From contig OX326961.1 of NCBI GenBank assembly GCA_946800325.1, positions 16,862,215-16,926,214 of the forward strand: a stretch of DNA of 64,000 nt, written 5' to 3'. Numbering within the stretch: the stretch's first letter is position 1; every line of letters starts with the position of its first letter. The notes beneath the pieces are model-generated. The model did no database searches and had not been told where the DNA came from. It saw nothing but the letters and a program-made list of their open reading frames with translations. This document shows positions 43,509 through 54,511 of the stretch, piece by piece. A program made the translations under genes and the position numbers. Source of the DNA: Luzula sylvatica. Taxonomy: Eukaryota; Streptophyta; Magnoliopsida; Poales; Juncaceae.

Positions 43509-44780
43509 GCTTGGTTCTTTGGAATTTTTGCAGTTGGTTTATTTTTCTTGAAATAGGTTTGTGTAGACCATCTCTGTGTATATCCTGGTCTTTGTGAACC
43601 ATGCCTATTCGACTTTATTGACCCACCCCTTTCTTCTTGTTTGTTCGTTCATCCGATCGAAGCAAAGGTAAAGCAAAAGCAAGGACTGACGACGACACGT
43701 AGAAAAACGAGTATTCTTGATATTTCTTTTATTTTGGGGTATAGGTGATATTTGTGAGGTTTTATAATTTGTCTTTTCTGTATAATTCTCATATTATGAA
43801 TATGGGGATATAATTCTCATGTTATTAAGTTCGAGGAGAAATTATTTTCGTGGGAACGTTTGTTTCTCTGTTTTGATTTTGGACAACCATTTTTCAGATG
43901 AATTATTTTCGGGGGAATGTTATTAGGTTCGAGGCCATCCATTTTCCAGATCCATGTTTTTGGTTTAATTAATTAATTACCCTAATTTTAATTTTTTGTA
44001 TTATTTAACCTGAATTATGTATTTACCAAATTGCCCCTTGATTTATCAGGTAATGTTAACTGACTTTGGCTGGCAAAGGAGTTTGACTAGAACATGAGAG
44101 TAAATTCGCTGTGCGGAATCATTCGATGCATGGTTCCAGAGATTATTCAAGGAACATGAGAACAAAGGCGCGTAATGTGTATTGTTTTACTAGGGGTGTA
44201 ATTTTTGTGAGGTTTTAAATTTGCTCATTATGTGTGTGGTGTTATATGTGCGTGTCATAACAAATCCAGTTTTTAAAAAAAAGATAGTGTAAACATATAA
44301 TTGTAAAATTTTAAAGTAAACATATACTCAGGAGGCTATTTTGTTAGGTTAACTGAAGTACAAAGAACAAATATTTGGCTTGTCGTGGAGAACATATGAG
44401 CAACACAATTGTTAGGTTAACCAAAACAACTAAGCATATTTCGCAACTTAGTACAAAATAATTATTTTATGGACAAAATTTCATGACTAAAGTAAAAAAG
44501 AACATAATTATTTATCATAGTACCCTTCTTTTTAAATGAGACATGAAAATCTGGTTGCCACTAAATTTATTATTTGCCGCTGTTTTTTGTGGAACTATAT
44601 ATTTTTATGTCTTGAATAAATATTTTATGGAACTATGTATTGTAATTAAAGATTAAATCATTAGTAATATTTTATAGAAATTGTGATAAGTTAGTACCAT
44701 TTTTGTTATGCTAGTAGAAATTATAATCTTAAGATGAATTAGTCAATTTAATAACAATTATATTACTGTATAATAATAAT
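43509..44780. other. AT-rich flank of the nest, nothing recognised
   Basis: No coding frame of note. 'GGAATTTTTGCAG' directly after the nest looks like a splice acceptor, so the nest may sit in an intron-like sequence, but no exon can be proved. Confidence 0.4.
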
Positions 44781-44882
44781 TATTATTATTACTACTTAAT
44801 AACTATAATAATTATTATATAATTATTTCTAATATTCATATTCATATTATTATAATAATAATAATAATAATAATAATAATCA

Positions 44883-44928
<46 letters not shown>

Positions 44929-45002
44929 TGTACTAGTACTATTCTTATTACTATCATTATTTTATTGTTAGTATTACTTTTATTATTAGTATTATTAGCA
45001 TT

Positions 45003-45034
<32 letters not shown>

Positions 45035-45080
45035 TGTACTATTACTATTATTATTATTATTATGGTTGTTGTTGTTGTTG

Positions 45081-45122
<42 letters not shown>

Positions 45123-45125
45123 GAT
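44780..45125. repeat. Compound TAA/TTA/TTG microsatellite
   Basis: Runs of (TAA)n, (TTA)n and (GTT)n with short interruptions. Confidence 0.95.
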
Positions 45126-45289
45126 TAATGTAAAATATACCAGAAGTTTGTTATTATCGAAATAACATGTTATGAAATATCGATACAATATGGCTTGCAT
45201 TTTGAAATATGCGTGCAACATATAGCTAATGAGTAGTGATTACATGGAATTTAAAATTATATATTAAGTGATTTAATGAAAATATGATA

Positions 45290-45625
45290 CGTTGGCATTG
45301 AAACTGATAGGCGAACACTTATAATAAAATACTGACATTTAAAATGTTATATTGATCCTAAAATGGTATATTGGCACTAAAATAATATTAAAATTTTGAA
45401 AAATGTAAATTGATCTTGAAACAATATATTGATGCGTTGACAATTAAAATATTATGTAGACCTTGAAAATGATGTAATGACAACGAAATGATATATTGAT
45501 TATGAAAATGAAATATCGACACTTCAAAAAATTATATTGATCTTGAAATATGTTATATCGACATTAAAAATAATATAATAATATTGAAAAATGTTAATTG
45601 ATACCGAAATGAGAATATTTCTTTG
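45290..45625. repeat. Degenerate satellite of about 24 bp units
   Basis: Recurring 'TATATTGATCTTGAAAATG'-like units, about 14 diverged copies, ending just before the candidate Helitron start. Confidence 0.6.
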
Positions 45626-45825
45626 CAATATTCTACATACCATCATAACTTTCCAACATCTATAATAGTTCTAATCGGTAACATTGGGCCGTAAAATCCC
45701 GCTTCCACGTCGTAGTTACTGTGGTCGTAGTTACTGTAGCTTCTCTGAATATAATCCCTTCCTTGCTCCCATCTTATCCCCCCTTCTCTCTGTTCATTCA
45801 AACGACGAAGAAAAACGCAAAAAAA

Positions 45826-45920
45826 GATGCACAAACCCTAACCCTAGAACGAAGGAAATCGAGCTGAGATGGAGCAGCGGATGGAGAACGACGTCGGAAC
45901 TCTTGGAAGGTTAAATCGAT
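45826..45920 (+). pseudogene. Leader and ATG-like exon fragment
   Basis: 'AAACCCTAACCCTAG' (telo-box-like) precedes ATGGAGCAGCGGATGGAGAA, which opens a short frame (MEQRMENDVGTLGRL). It looks like a captured 5' end of a plant gene; product unknown. Confidence 0.3.
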
Positions 45921-46920
45921 TCCGGACGGCAGCCTACATTCTTTTTCCTCTTCCTTTCGCCTCCTCTTTGTCTCTGTAAGTTTTTTTTTCTTTTCTTTGC
46001 TTCTCTTTTATTTTTCTGCCACTGGGTCGAGTTTCTGTCGTTTTTAGGTAGGTCTTACTCGAGCTTTGAACAGTTTTTAGGTAGATCTTGCTTGAATTTT
46101 TATCGAAATTGGTCGAATTTGGTTGGTTTTGGCTCCGTTTTTGGTCTTACTTTGTGTTGAAATTAATCAAATTTAGTTTCAGACCTATTGAAATGATTTC
46201 TAAGGTTTTTTTTTTTTTTTTTTGCTTTCTTTGCTTCTCTTTTCTTTTTTCTGCCTCTCGGTCGAGTTTGGGTCTTTTTTAGGTAGATATTGCTTGAATT
46301 TGAATAGAAATTGGTCCAATTTGTGTTAGTTTTTGGCCCGGATTTGGTCTTAGTTTGTGTCGAAATTAATTAAATTTGCTGTCAAATCTATTGAATTGAT
46401 CTCGCGTGTCACTGGTTTTCAAATTTTGTCAAATTTGGGTCCAATTTTCTGCAAGGTTGGTTCTAAACATGCATTCTTATAAAAAAAAAATTGGTCTTCA
46501 TAGATTTGAATCGACGCTGTACACAGTTTTATTCAATATATCTGAATATTATTGATTTATACAGCTCGCATAAATTGTTCAGATTATAACGACTTGCCAA
46601 TTTGGGTAGGAATTTGGGGCAATTTTGATATTGACGGTGAGAAATACCAAGGAGCTTATTTTGTCGATATATTCATTCAATTTTTCCAAAAGAAATGTAA
46701 ATATAGTTTATGAATTCCCGCATTATAGTTTCTGAATTCAGTTTGGAGCATTTTTTTTTTTTTCAGATGTTGGTGAGTCATTATTAGTAGAGCTCGGTAT
46801 TGATTAAAAATCAAGAATCTGCAGCTTGATCTAGAACTAGGAAACAAGCACTTTTTCAATTTAACCCGATTAATTTTACAATTCATAATTTGGAATTTAT
46901 TAATATTTGTTTGATTAAAG
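45921..46920 (+). other. T-rich intron-like sequence with an internal duplication
   Basis: A pyrimidine stretch 'TTTGCTTCTCTTTTNTTTTTCTGCC' followed by 'GGTCGAGTTT' and 'AGGTAGAT(C/A)TTGCTTGAATTT' occurs twice (about 45995-46175 and 46220-46400). No exon seen. Confidence 0.5.
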
Positions 46921-46992
46921 GCTTATACAAATGATCTGGATAATATATTTTCTCGCTTGGAGGAAGAGAATGTGGGGCTCATAAAACAAAAG
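46921..46992 (+). pseudogene. bZIP leucine-zipper exon (ABI5/ABF/FD-type), captured fragment
   Basis: A 72-nt open segment framed by an AG acceptor and a GT donor encodes AYTNDLDNIFSRLEEENVGL plus IKQK. This matches the start of the zipper that follows the basic region in group A plant bZIP factors (AYTxELExxVxxLxEENxxL). The basic DNA-binding half is absent nearby, and NDLDNIF departs from the usual NELExxV. So it is an isolated exon, consistent with Helitron capture. Confidence 0.6.
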
Positions 46993-47061
46993 GTTGGCGT
47001 GTATTAATATTTTATTATTTTGTAATCGTCTCCATTTTGGTTTTAAATCTCATGGTTTGAT

Positions 47062-47160
47062 TTTGTAGGCGAAGGTGAGCTGGGACAGTCTGGTGCCTAT
47101 GAGTTCATCGATCTCATTAATGCTTTGATTCGGTACATCACGTCTCTAATCTGGTAAGGG
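47062..47160 (+). pseudogene. Exon-like fragment, product unknown
   Basis: After a TTTTGTAG acceptor a short frame reads GELGQSGAYEFIDLINALIRY, then stops at 47151-47160. I do not recognise it. Confidence 0.25.
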
Positions 47161-48221
47161 TCGAGGTTAACCGAAGGTTTGTTCGCGTCACCTCATCTCA
47201 TGGATGTGCAAGAACGATTTCGCATCAACCGGTACCTTTTTTTTTATTAATTGATTTTTTTTGGATTTTAATTTTTATCTATTGATAATTAGGGTTAGGG
47301 TTCGTAATTTAGGTTTTTCAGATAATTTTGAAATGGCGAGGTCTTTGCGTTGGTTAAAAGTATAAACCATTATGGAACCATGAAGGGGAATCCGTTGTCC
47401 TAGCAGAAGAGTTTTCTGATATTAAGCTCTCAATGTATTGATTTGAACACGAGTTTGTGAGGAAATATATATTTATTTTATATAGGATAATAATTTCTGA
47501 GTGTTCAAATGACCAAGCGTAGAAAGTAATTTAACAGAATTTATAGAGAATATTAAAGTCAATGATCTTGATTTCAGGTATCATTTTGTGTGCTCCGACA
47601 ATACCAAAAACAAATTTAAGAAATAGAATTGTTGCAAAATAAAAGGATCATTGAATTTTTGTGTGAACCGCGTGCTAACCCTAGCGGAAAAACTTGACGG
47701 ACACGACGGCCAAATCGGGGCGACAAACTTCTCCTCTGCGTTGTTCCGACCGTCAGAACGTCGAGTCAAGGCCCGCGAGAGAGATGGGAATGAATCTGAT
47801 CGTCTTTTCTCCACGCCAACAAACTATGTAAACCCTAGACTCAGGGAGAAGGCGAGACGAACCAAATGCTGACGCGAGAGGAAGCAAACGCTAACGCGAG
47901 AGGAAGCTAAATCCCACTGAGCCAAAGCCCTAATTACGAATTGCAGTGCTATTTTTTCCGAATTTGGATTTGGTGGTTACGTGTTTCTGACTAATCGTTT
48001 CATCGATCTAAACCCTGGTATGATTCTCGAATTTTTGTTTTGGATTGATTGAAAACGAAATTCTGTAATTTTTATTTTCGCTTTTTGTTTGCAAGGGGCA
48101 TAGTGGTTTTCTCGACTTTCTCCATACCAACCAAGGTTCTGTGCATGGGGACACTACGTTTTTCATCATTGCTACAAAGATACTGGCAGAGAGTTCCACT
48201 GAATCGAGATTGAAAATATCC
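47161..48221 (+). other. Mostly non-coding Helitron interior
   Basis: A 73-codon plus-strand frame (47651-47872) in G+C-richer DNA has no recognisable domain. 'GCTGACGCGAGAGGAAGC' and 'GCTAACGCGAGAGGAAGC' are tandem near 47868-47907. Confidence 0.4.
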
Positions 48222-48627
48222 ATGGCACATGTTGGTGAGAGAAGAGAGAACGCTGCAGCGGCTCCAATTCACCTTTCTCGAGTAGTAAGGTTTCAAAATC
48301 TTTGAAATAATGTGGTTTTTGTTTGATGCGTTGGTTCTGACAAATTTTTTTGGCTCGATTCAAGGATGCGGCGGCTCCAATTGACCTCTCTGCAGGAGTA
48401 AGCTTTCCAATTTTTCGAAGTAATTTGTTTTTTTGTTCGATGTGTTGGTTCTGACATTTTCTTTTTGGCTCAATTCAAGGCTGCGGTGGCTTCAATTGAC
48501 TTCTCGGGGGCAGTAAGCTTTCAAATTTTTCGAAGTAATTTGGTTTTTTGTTTGATCACATTCTTAGTAATTTCGATTAATTTCTCTTTTGCAGAACGAG
48601 TCTGGTACTGGTACGAGATTATTGTAG
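48222..48627 (+). CDS. Candidate small gene with a triplicated 33-nt exon, function unknown
   Basis: ATG at 48222 opens a 63-nt exon ending in AAAAPIHLSRV (to 48284, donor GTAAGG). Two further 33-nt exons, 48365-48397 (DAAAPIDLSAG) and 48480-48512 (AAVASIDFSGA), each follow TTCAAG and precede GTAAGC. A last piece, 48595-48627 (NESGTGTRLL, then TAG), follows TTTGCAG. The introns are 80-82 bp, and exon plus intron repeats as a 113-115 bp unit. All joins keep frame, giving about 53 residues. Expression is unproved; it may be a fragment of a captured gene. Confidence 0.4.
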
Positions 48628-49689
48628 GTCAAAGGGATCTAATATTTTGTAATGGTAAGATTTAGACTCAAAAAAATATTTTCTGACGTTCTTTATATGT
48701 ACTAATTAACTATATCAAATTATTTTCTCCTTTTTCAGGCATTATAAAACACATCGAGTTGGAAGTGCCGCAAGAACAATTCAGCAAGGCCTTGAAAGTG
48801 GAAGAGATTCACATCTGTTCTAAATGATGCATACCAAGGTTCTAGCATTGGCTGGTACGATTTTAATTTGTGTACAATTTTTTTTGAAATTTGCAATTTT
48901 ATTAATTTCTACAATTCAAGGAACTTGAGAATGGAGAGAAGTTGAAGTTGGCGATGATTGAATTGAGTGAGTTGGAGAACCCTACCAGTAAAGAAGATGA
49001 GTTGAATAATGAGGTGAGAGTTTTTGAGTACCGGCACGGAATAACTTTTTGCAGGGGTAAAAATAAAAATTTTGATATTTTTTTGGGTACAGGGTCGTTT
49101 CTTGCATCGGGTTTTAGGCGGATTGAACACAGGTTCCAGACCGTGTTTAGAAGCGGCCGCTTCATCTTTCCAGGTTGATTGGAAGCTCGACGATGAGGTA
49201 CGGTTTTTGGATCTAGGATATTTTTGTTATATTTCTGCTTTTTGGTTTTCGTTTTTTCTTGTTGTCTTTTGCCGGTTTGGCATTGCAGGTTTAATTGGAT
49301 TTTTTAGTTATCTAATTTCAGGTTTCGGTTTCGAATGTCGTTTTTTCCTTCTAAATTTGTACTTGAAACCCCAACAATGTTTGTGCATACCTCATCTCTG
49401 TGTCGTTGCAATTGAATCTGTTCTTCAAGAGCCTGTTCCAGAGGTTTGTTTTTACTCATAATTTTGTATTATAATAATGTTTTGTGATTATCGTAATTGC
49501 TATATTTCTATTGATTTGGTGATTGTAGGTTTCAAGAGGGAAAGGCGAGATCGATATATAGCAGAGGACACATGGGCGTGACTTTTGTTCAGTTGGTGGG
49601 TAGCGAAGAAAATACAATTTCATAAAACATACAAACAACTTCGACAACCAAAAAAATGATAAAAAAAAACAGTAAAAAAAATAAACAGT
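48628..49689 (+). pseudogene. Further exon-like pieces of the Helitron cargo
   Basis: Pieces bounded by plausible splice sites: 48739-48826 (IIKHIEVGSA-like in one frame); 48921-49010, encoding ELENGEKLKLAMIELSELEN and KEDELNNE, a charged coiled-coil-like stretch; and 49176-49197 (VDWKLDDE). 'GAT/GACGATGAGGT' recurs at two exon ends. No domain recognised. Confidence 0.3.
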
Positions 49690-49718
49690 CCCGCGCAATT
49701 GCGCGGGTAAAACGCTAG
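49690..49718 (+). other. Helitron 3' terminal hairpin and CTAG end
   Basis: An 18-bp perfect GC-rich palindrome, 7 bp spacer, CTAG, followed by host T. Confidence 0.75.
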
Positions 49719-52190
49719 TTAATATTAATTTTGGAATCTTTTATGCATATAATAAAGTTTCATATTAATAATAACACAAAATATAAAATTTACTTTACTA
49801 TTAAAATTCTATATATTAACGAAAAATCTCTAATATATTATTTGAAAAGGACACATGTCAACAACATGGTGATTTCATTAAACTTATTTTTTAAGTATTG
49901 TAATGTTGATATTTAGTGTATATGAGTAATGCATGTATAATTATAGTTAGTTTGAATATCCAAAAATCATGTATCCTTTTGGTGTAATGCATGTATAATT
50001 TTATAAAAGTATTTATGAAAATACACATTTTCGAGAGTATACATGACATAGAATACTTAATATTTCACACGAAACATAATATATTGAACTTGAAAATGTT
50101 TTATAATTATTATCCACCTCGAATAAAAAATTTCAATTATTAAAATCATGATTCGTCAATTATATATCTGGCTAATTATTACTTACTAATTTTAAATATT
50201 TTAAATAATTCATGGAAGATGGTGTGGTGAAATATGGAGGGAAAGTAAAATTTCCTAAATTTGCAAGCCCGCCCAAATTTTACAAGGATACTGAACCTAG
50301 CCTCCCGTCTCTCTCTCCGCCTCTCATTTCCCCTTTACGAATCTTATTTCCTAAATATCGTCTCTCTATTTCTCTCACATCCTCTCACTTGAGCACTTTG
50401 AATCTGAAGTTGCCATAATGTCATTCGCCACGCCGCCAGGCCATCGTGAGATCGGAGCTAGGTTCGTCGGATTATGAGGTGCGAGCCTTTTCTCCTCAGA
50501 TTGGAGTGTTCTCTCGCAGATCGGAGCTCTCGTAAGATCCCCCCTCTCCTCTTTCTCTGGGATTATAACTCAGCTTCGCTTACCACCCGTCGTCTTGACT
50601 TAAGCGGCTTCTCTCGTGTAAGGCATCTCTTTCTCTCTCTCTTAGTCTGAAGAATTATTTTGTTTGTTGATTTCGAATCCAACTAATAGTCTTTCTTATG
50701 AATCAATCTTGATTAAGCTATTAATTGTACTTTTCAGGTAAACCAATAAGAACTCAGCTAAGCTATCCTCATTTGAAGTTAAGTCAACTTGTATGTGCAA
50801 TGACATTTTTAGATATTTATAAATCAAGGCCTCTACATGTTCGATGAAATCTTTTTTGACAGGAAACATAATTACAACATAAAAGAAGCGATATTTTATT
50901 GATGCGATGTAGACATAAAAGAAATATATACTGCATACAAACCAACATAAACACCTTTTTATATTCAAATAACTCTGATTAATTTCAGTTATGAATTGGG
51001 CAGCAATGTTCACTGCCAAAAACGTGTTTCACGTGGTCTCTTTGGGATAATTTTGATGTTCACTGAGGAGAAGGCACATGTCCGGACTTGATTTTGGTAA
51101 CTGCAATTTTCCCATCCCTCAATTGTTTTGTGATTAAAATTGATTTTGCAATCTCTCTTGTTTCTCTCTTGCTGAACTGAGAATTTAATCTAGTGCAGGC
51201 CTGTTCTAGGTCGATCTACCATCAGGGGAGTCCTCAAAGAAGCCAATCTCCAGCATGTTTGAATCCCGTCACTGATAGTGAGAAAGTTGACTTAAAAAGA
51301 CATGGTCGTTTCTGAAAGAAGACAATCTCCAGCACAAGGTCACTTTTCTCTTTCTCCTTTATTTTTTACACAATCTAAATTTCCATTACCGAATAATCTT
51401 CCTTTATCCTTATAATGATACAATGAATTTCCAGTACCGGAGGAAACACACGCTCAAGAGGGTCGAAACGCTGGCAAAACCAGCCCGGTTTCTTGAGACA
51501 ACAAGACGACAAATGTTCTGGCAATTGGCACCACTGAGTCCATGTGTAGAGGAAGATTTACAAGATTTCCCCAAATCGACAAATCTCCGCCAGCCGAAGG
51601 AAATACAAGATTTTGGCGAGGTTCGTTTCTTCTCTCTTTATTTGGTTTCTTTGATCCTTATTTTATCAGGTTTTTTGTTCATTTTTGTTGAGTTTTTTGA
51701 AGAATGATAATTTGATTCTATATTTTTTTTTCCTAATTCAATTTGATTGAAAATTAGTTCATTTCTTTTCAGATCGTATGGACAATTCGCAGAAGAAGGG
51801 CGGTGCATTTTTTGAGCGGCACAGATTTAAAACCTAGGTAATCAATTTTTTTTCAATTCCAAAATGGCCCCTGTATTTCCTTAAATTGCAAAAAGGTCCC
51901 TTAAAGTGCATGAAACAACTATGGCTCTTTGTTTCTACGTGGAGAGATTAATTTAGTATTGAAGCTTTCAGCATTAAAATGACTTCTTTTCCAGGTCCGT
52001 CTCAACTCATACTAAACCATTTATTTTTCGTTCAATCTTTATATAATTATAGTATTTTTACAAATAAAAAATGATGTTTTTTGGGGACCAGATTCAATCT
52101 TCAACAGAACTTCAAAAGCGCAATGGTACATTTTATTCATTCAACATTTTCGAACTTTCAATATATATGATTAGATATTTTCCAAGGTTC
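49719..52190. other. Intergenic and gene-edge-like sequence, no complete gene
   Basis: 49719-50200 is AT-rich. 50210-50640 has pyrimidine-rich leader-like sequence with several ATGs but only short frames. At 51216-51245 and 51310-51340 a phrase 'AAAGAAG(C/A)CAATCTCCAGCA' is duplicated. 51423-51620 is an exon-like frame (MNFQYRRKHTLKRVETLAKP, then more, to QDFGE before GT) without recognised homology. Confidence 0.4.
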
Positions 52191-52192
52191 GA

Positions 52193-52285
52193 GGAATCGC
52201 CGATTCCAACTCGGAATCGCCGATTCCAACTCGGAATCGCCGATTCCAACTCGGAATCGCCGAGTTCAACCCGGAATCGGCCGGC
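52193..52285. repeat. Tandem 20-bp repeat GGAATCGCCGATTCCAACTC
   Basis: Three exact units and one diverged unit (GGAATCGCCGAGTTCAACCC), then GGAATCGGCC. Each unit contains the near-palindrome GGAATCGCCGATTCC. Confidence 0.92.
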
Positions 52286-52934
52286 ACTGTTCCGATTTTA
52301 CCCCTTTTTACTCGGAATCGGCCGATTTGCTCTGAAAAACGAGAAAAACGAAGGCAGAGAGAGAGAAGAACAAAGGTGGAGGGCTCCATGGCTGTCCATG
52401 GCTGAAGAGAGGGAAGAACAAAGGTGGAGGCGTGCGTGGAGGGCTCCCCTCTTCCATGGCTGCTCCATGGCTCTCTGGTAGGCGTGCGTGGAGGGAAGAA
52501 CAAAGAAGAAGGCAGAGAGAGAGAGAGAGTGCGCGTGGGGTCGCCTGTGTGGAAAGTAAAGAGAGAGAGAGAGAGTGGTGGCGTGTGTGCAAAATTAAGG
52601 CAGAGAGAGATAGAGAGAGAGAGAGTGTGTTGTGTGGGGTAGGATAATGTAATTAGATTGATGTGATATAAAGATGTTTTTTTTTCTTCTATATGTATCG
52701 TAATTTATAACATATTGAGTATTCACTTCAGTATCAAATTTTTTATCCGCACAGTTATAATTATGATGATGACGAGATCACCGAATCAGCACGACATAGT
52801 TTTTGGCAGTAGATTTTTTCATGTAATTTTTTTTATTACAAATAAATATTTACATTAGCTTTATTTATGTCTAAATATTGTTTTTACATTTTTTTTTAAT
52901 ACTATGCATTAAAACAAAAACTGATTCCTTTACA
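52286..52934. other. Purine-rich microsatellite-like sequence
   Basis: (GA)n-rich tracts at 52520-52630 and duplicated 'CCATGGCTG' phrases near 52386-52472. Open frames here are low-complexity. No gene. Confidence 0.6.
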
Positions 52935-53014
52935 GATTCCGATTCCGATTTTGCCGATTCCGATTCCGATTACTCCTCCAAGCCATTACCCGATTCGATT
53001 TCCGATTCCGATTT
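52935..53014. repeat. CCGATT / GATTCCGATT array
   Basis: About ten CGATTC or GATTCC hexamers, complementary in style to the 52193 array about 700 bp away. Together they could be terminal regions of one non-autonomous transposon. Confidence 0.6.
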
Positions 53015-54129
53015 TCATAACCTTGATATTTTCGCTAATTTCAGATATTTAATTGATACTTTCCTATTTGCAGGGGTATTTCTGATATTTTCCACATTTT
53101 CTTGGATATATATGATATTTTCCTTAATTTCAGGTATATATTTCATTTCTTTCTCATTTTTAAAGTTATTGTGATCTTTACTTCTTTTTCAGAGGTATAT
53201 ACGATATTTTAGTTAATTTCAGGGCTGTAATTGAATTAATTTTCATTTACAGGGTATTTTCGAAAAAAAAGACAAGCCAGCAAGAAATGGTCGTTTTTTT
53301 CAATTTTTAAATATTAAGGGACTTTGTTTGCATATGGTTAGTACATACCATGTTTTCTTTTTCTTTTTGAGATAACTTCAAATATAATGCACTTCTATTT
53401 TGTTATGAAGTTGGAAAAGAGCAAGCAGGAGGATGAGCTGAAAAAAATCAAGCTACAGCAGGAACACTTTGAGCATTTGAAGGTAAACATGATATATTCT
53501 ACTTTTGTATGGGTATTCATGATATTTTCAGAGTTTGTAGGATTACGTGAATATTATTGTTTGTTGTGATTTATGAGGAGCAATGGAAGAATTTGATACA
53601 TGCAATAGGTGGAAAGATGCACGAGAGATCGAAACACAATACCAGAGATGGAGGCAGAGGGGACATGGTAATGTTTCTCTGATCGAAACACGACATTGGA
53701 ATATTTGGGCACGTACATCTCTCATAATGATGAAATGGTAATGTTTCTTTCATTCAAAATTTTCTTGATTTTTAATTTTAATTGTATCTTTTTTTATAAT
53801 AAGACAATTGTCTTTTAACTATTGCATAGGTTGGAGAACGCACGCAATATTTCATCAGGTGTATAAAGGCAAATAACTCGCAACTTTGTAATATTTACGA
53901 ACATGCCCTTGTGCTTCAACAATTTTGTAGGGAATGTCGAGTATGATGGTTTGGATGGAGTATGCTTTTTTAGATTTATGTTAATTTCGATGTTCATCAT
54001 ATTTTTAAATTTAATTTTGTAAATTTTAATGAATATTTTGTATGATAGTAATTGGATTTAGTATCAAATGAAATTGAATTTTATATTTTAATATAATATT
54101 TATATTTATATTTTTGTATAATTTTGGAA
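53015..54129. other. Degenerate repeats and one coiled-coil exon-like piece
   Basis: 53020-53250 repeats 'GATATTTTC...AATTTCAGG(T)ATAT' units. 53411-53484, framed by splice-like sites, encodes LEKSKQEDELKKIKLQQEHF and EHLK, a charged coiled-coil; not identified. The rest is AT-rich. Confidence 0.4.
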
Positions 54130-54490
54130 TTATATAAATGTCGGCAATTGAATATTGGATGCATTTGAAAATGTTGTGGATTTTATAATTCATGCGTTTT
54201 GAAATGCTGTGGTTTTTATTCATTCGAAGCATTTTTTAAATGCTGGCAATTACTATAATCATAGCACTATAAAATGTTGTTCTTAGTAGTCCATGCATTT
54301 GTTAATGCTTTTAATTGTCACAATTTAAATGCATTTATAAATGATGTTTTCAGTTAAATTCCGTCCACATCAAAAATGCTGTTTAAATATGTTGTAGCAT
54401 TCGTAAATGCATTTTTTGAACTAACAATGACATTTTATAAATGCTCTCGTTTTTTATCCAAGCACTTTCTAAATGCCACCAATTACTATA
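54130..54490. repeat. Array of AAATGC / GCATTT motifs
   Basis: At least twelve copies in both orientations with phrases such as 'TTTTTAAATGCTGGCAATTA' repeated (54231 and 54468 regions). Same style as 11540-11760. The array is cut by the LINE insertion at 54511. Confidence 0.6.
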
Positions 54491-54511
54491 TTCATAGCAT
54501 CATAACATCTT

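Larger units (their letters stand above)
45659..49718 (+). mobile_element. Helitron-like element carrying exon-like fragments (left end tentative)
   Basis: The right end is convincing: the perfect palindrome CCCGCGCAATTGCGCGGG (49690-49707) is followed by TAAAACGCTAG and then T, the Helitron 3' hairpin and CTRR terminus. The left end is proposed at 45659 (A before TCTATAATAG), consistent with TC starts but not proved. No Rep/helicase gene is inside, so it is non-autonomous. It contains several unrelated exon-like pieces (46921, 47062, 48222, 48739 and 48920 regions), as expected of a gene-capturing Helitron. Confidence 0.6.

Noticed and set aside
47651..47872. 73-codon frame in the Helitron-like interior
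   Set aside because: No domain, overlapped by an equally long antisense frame.
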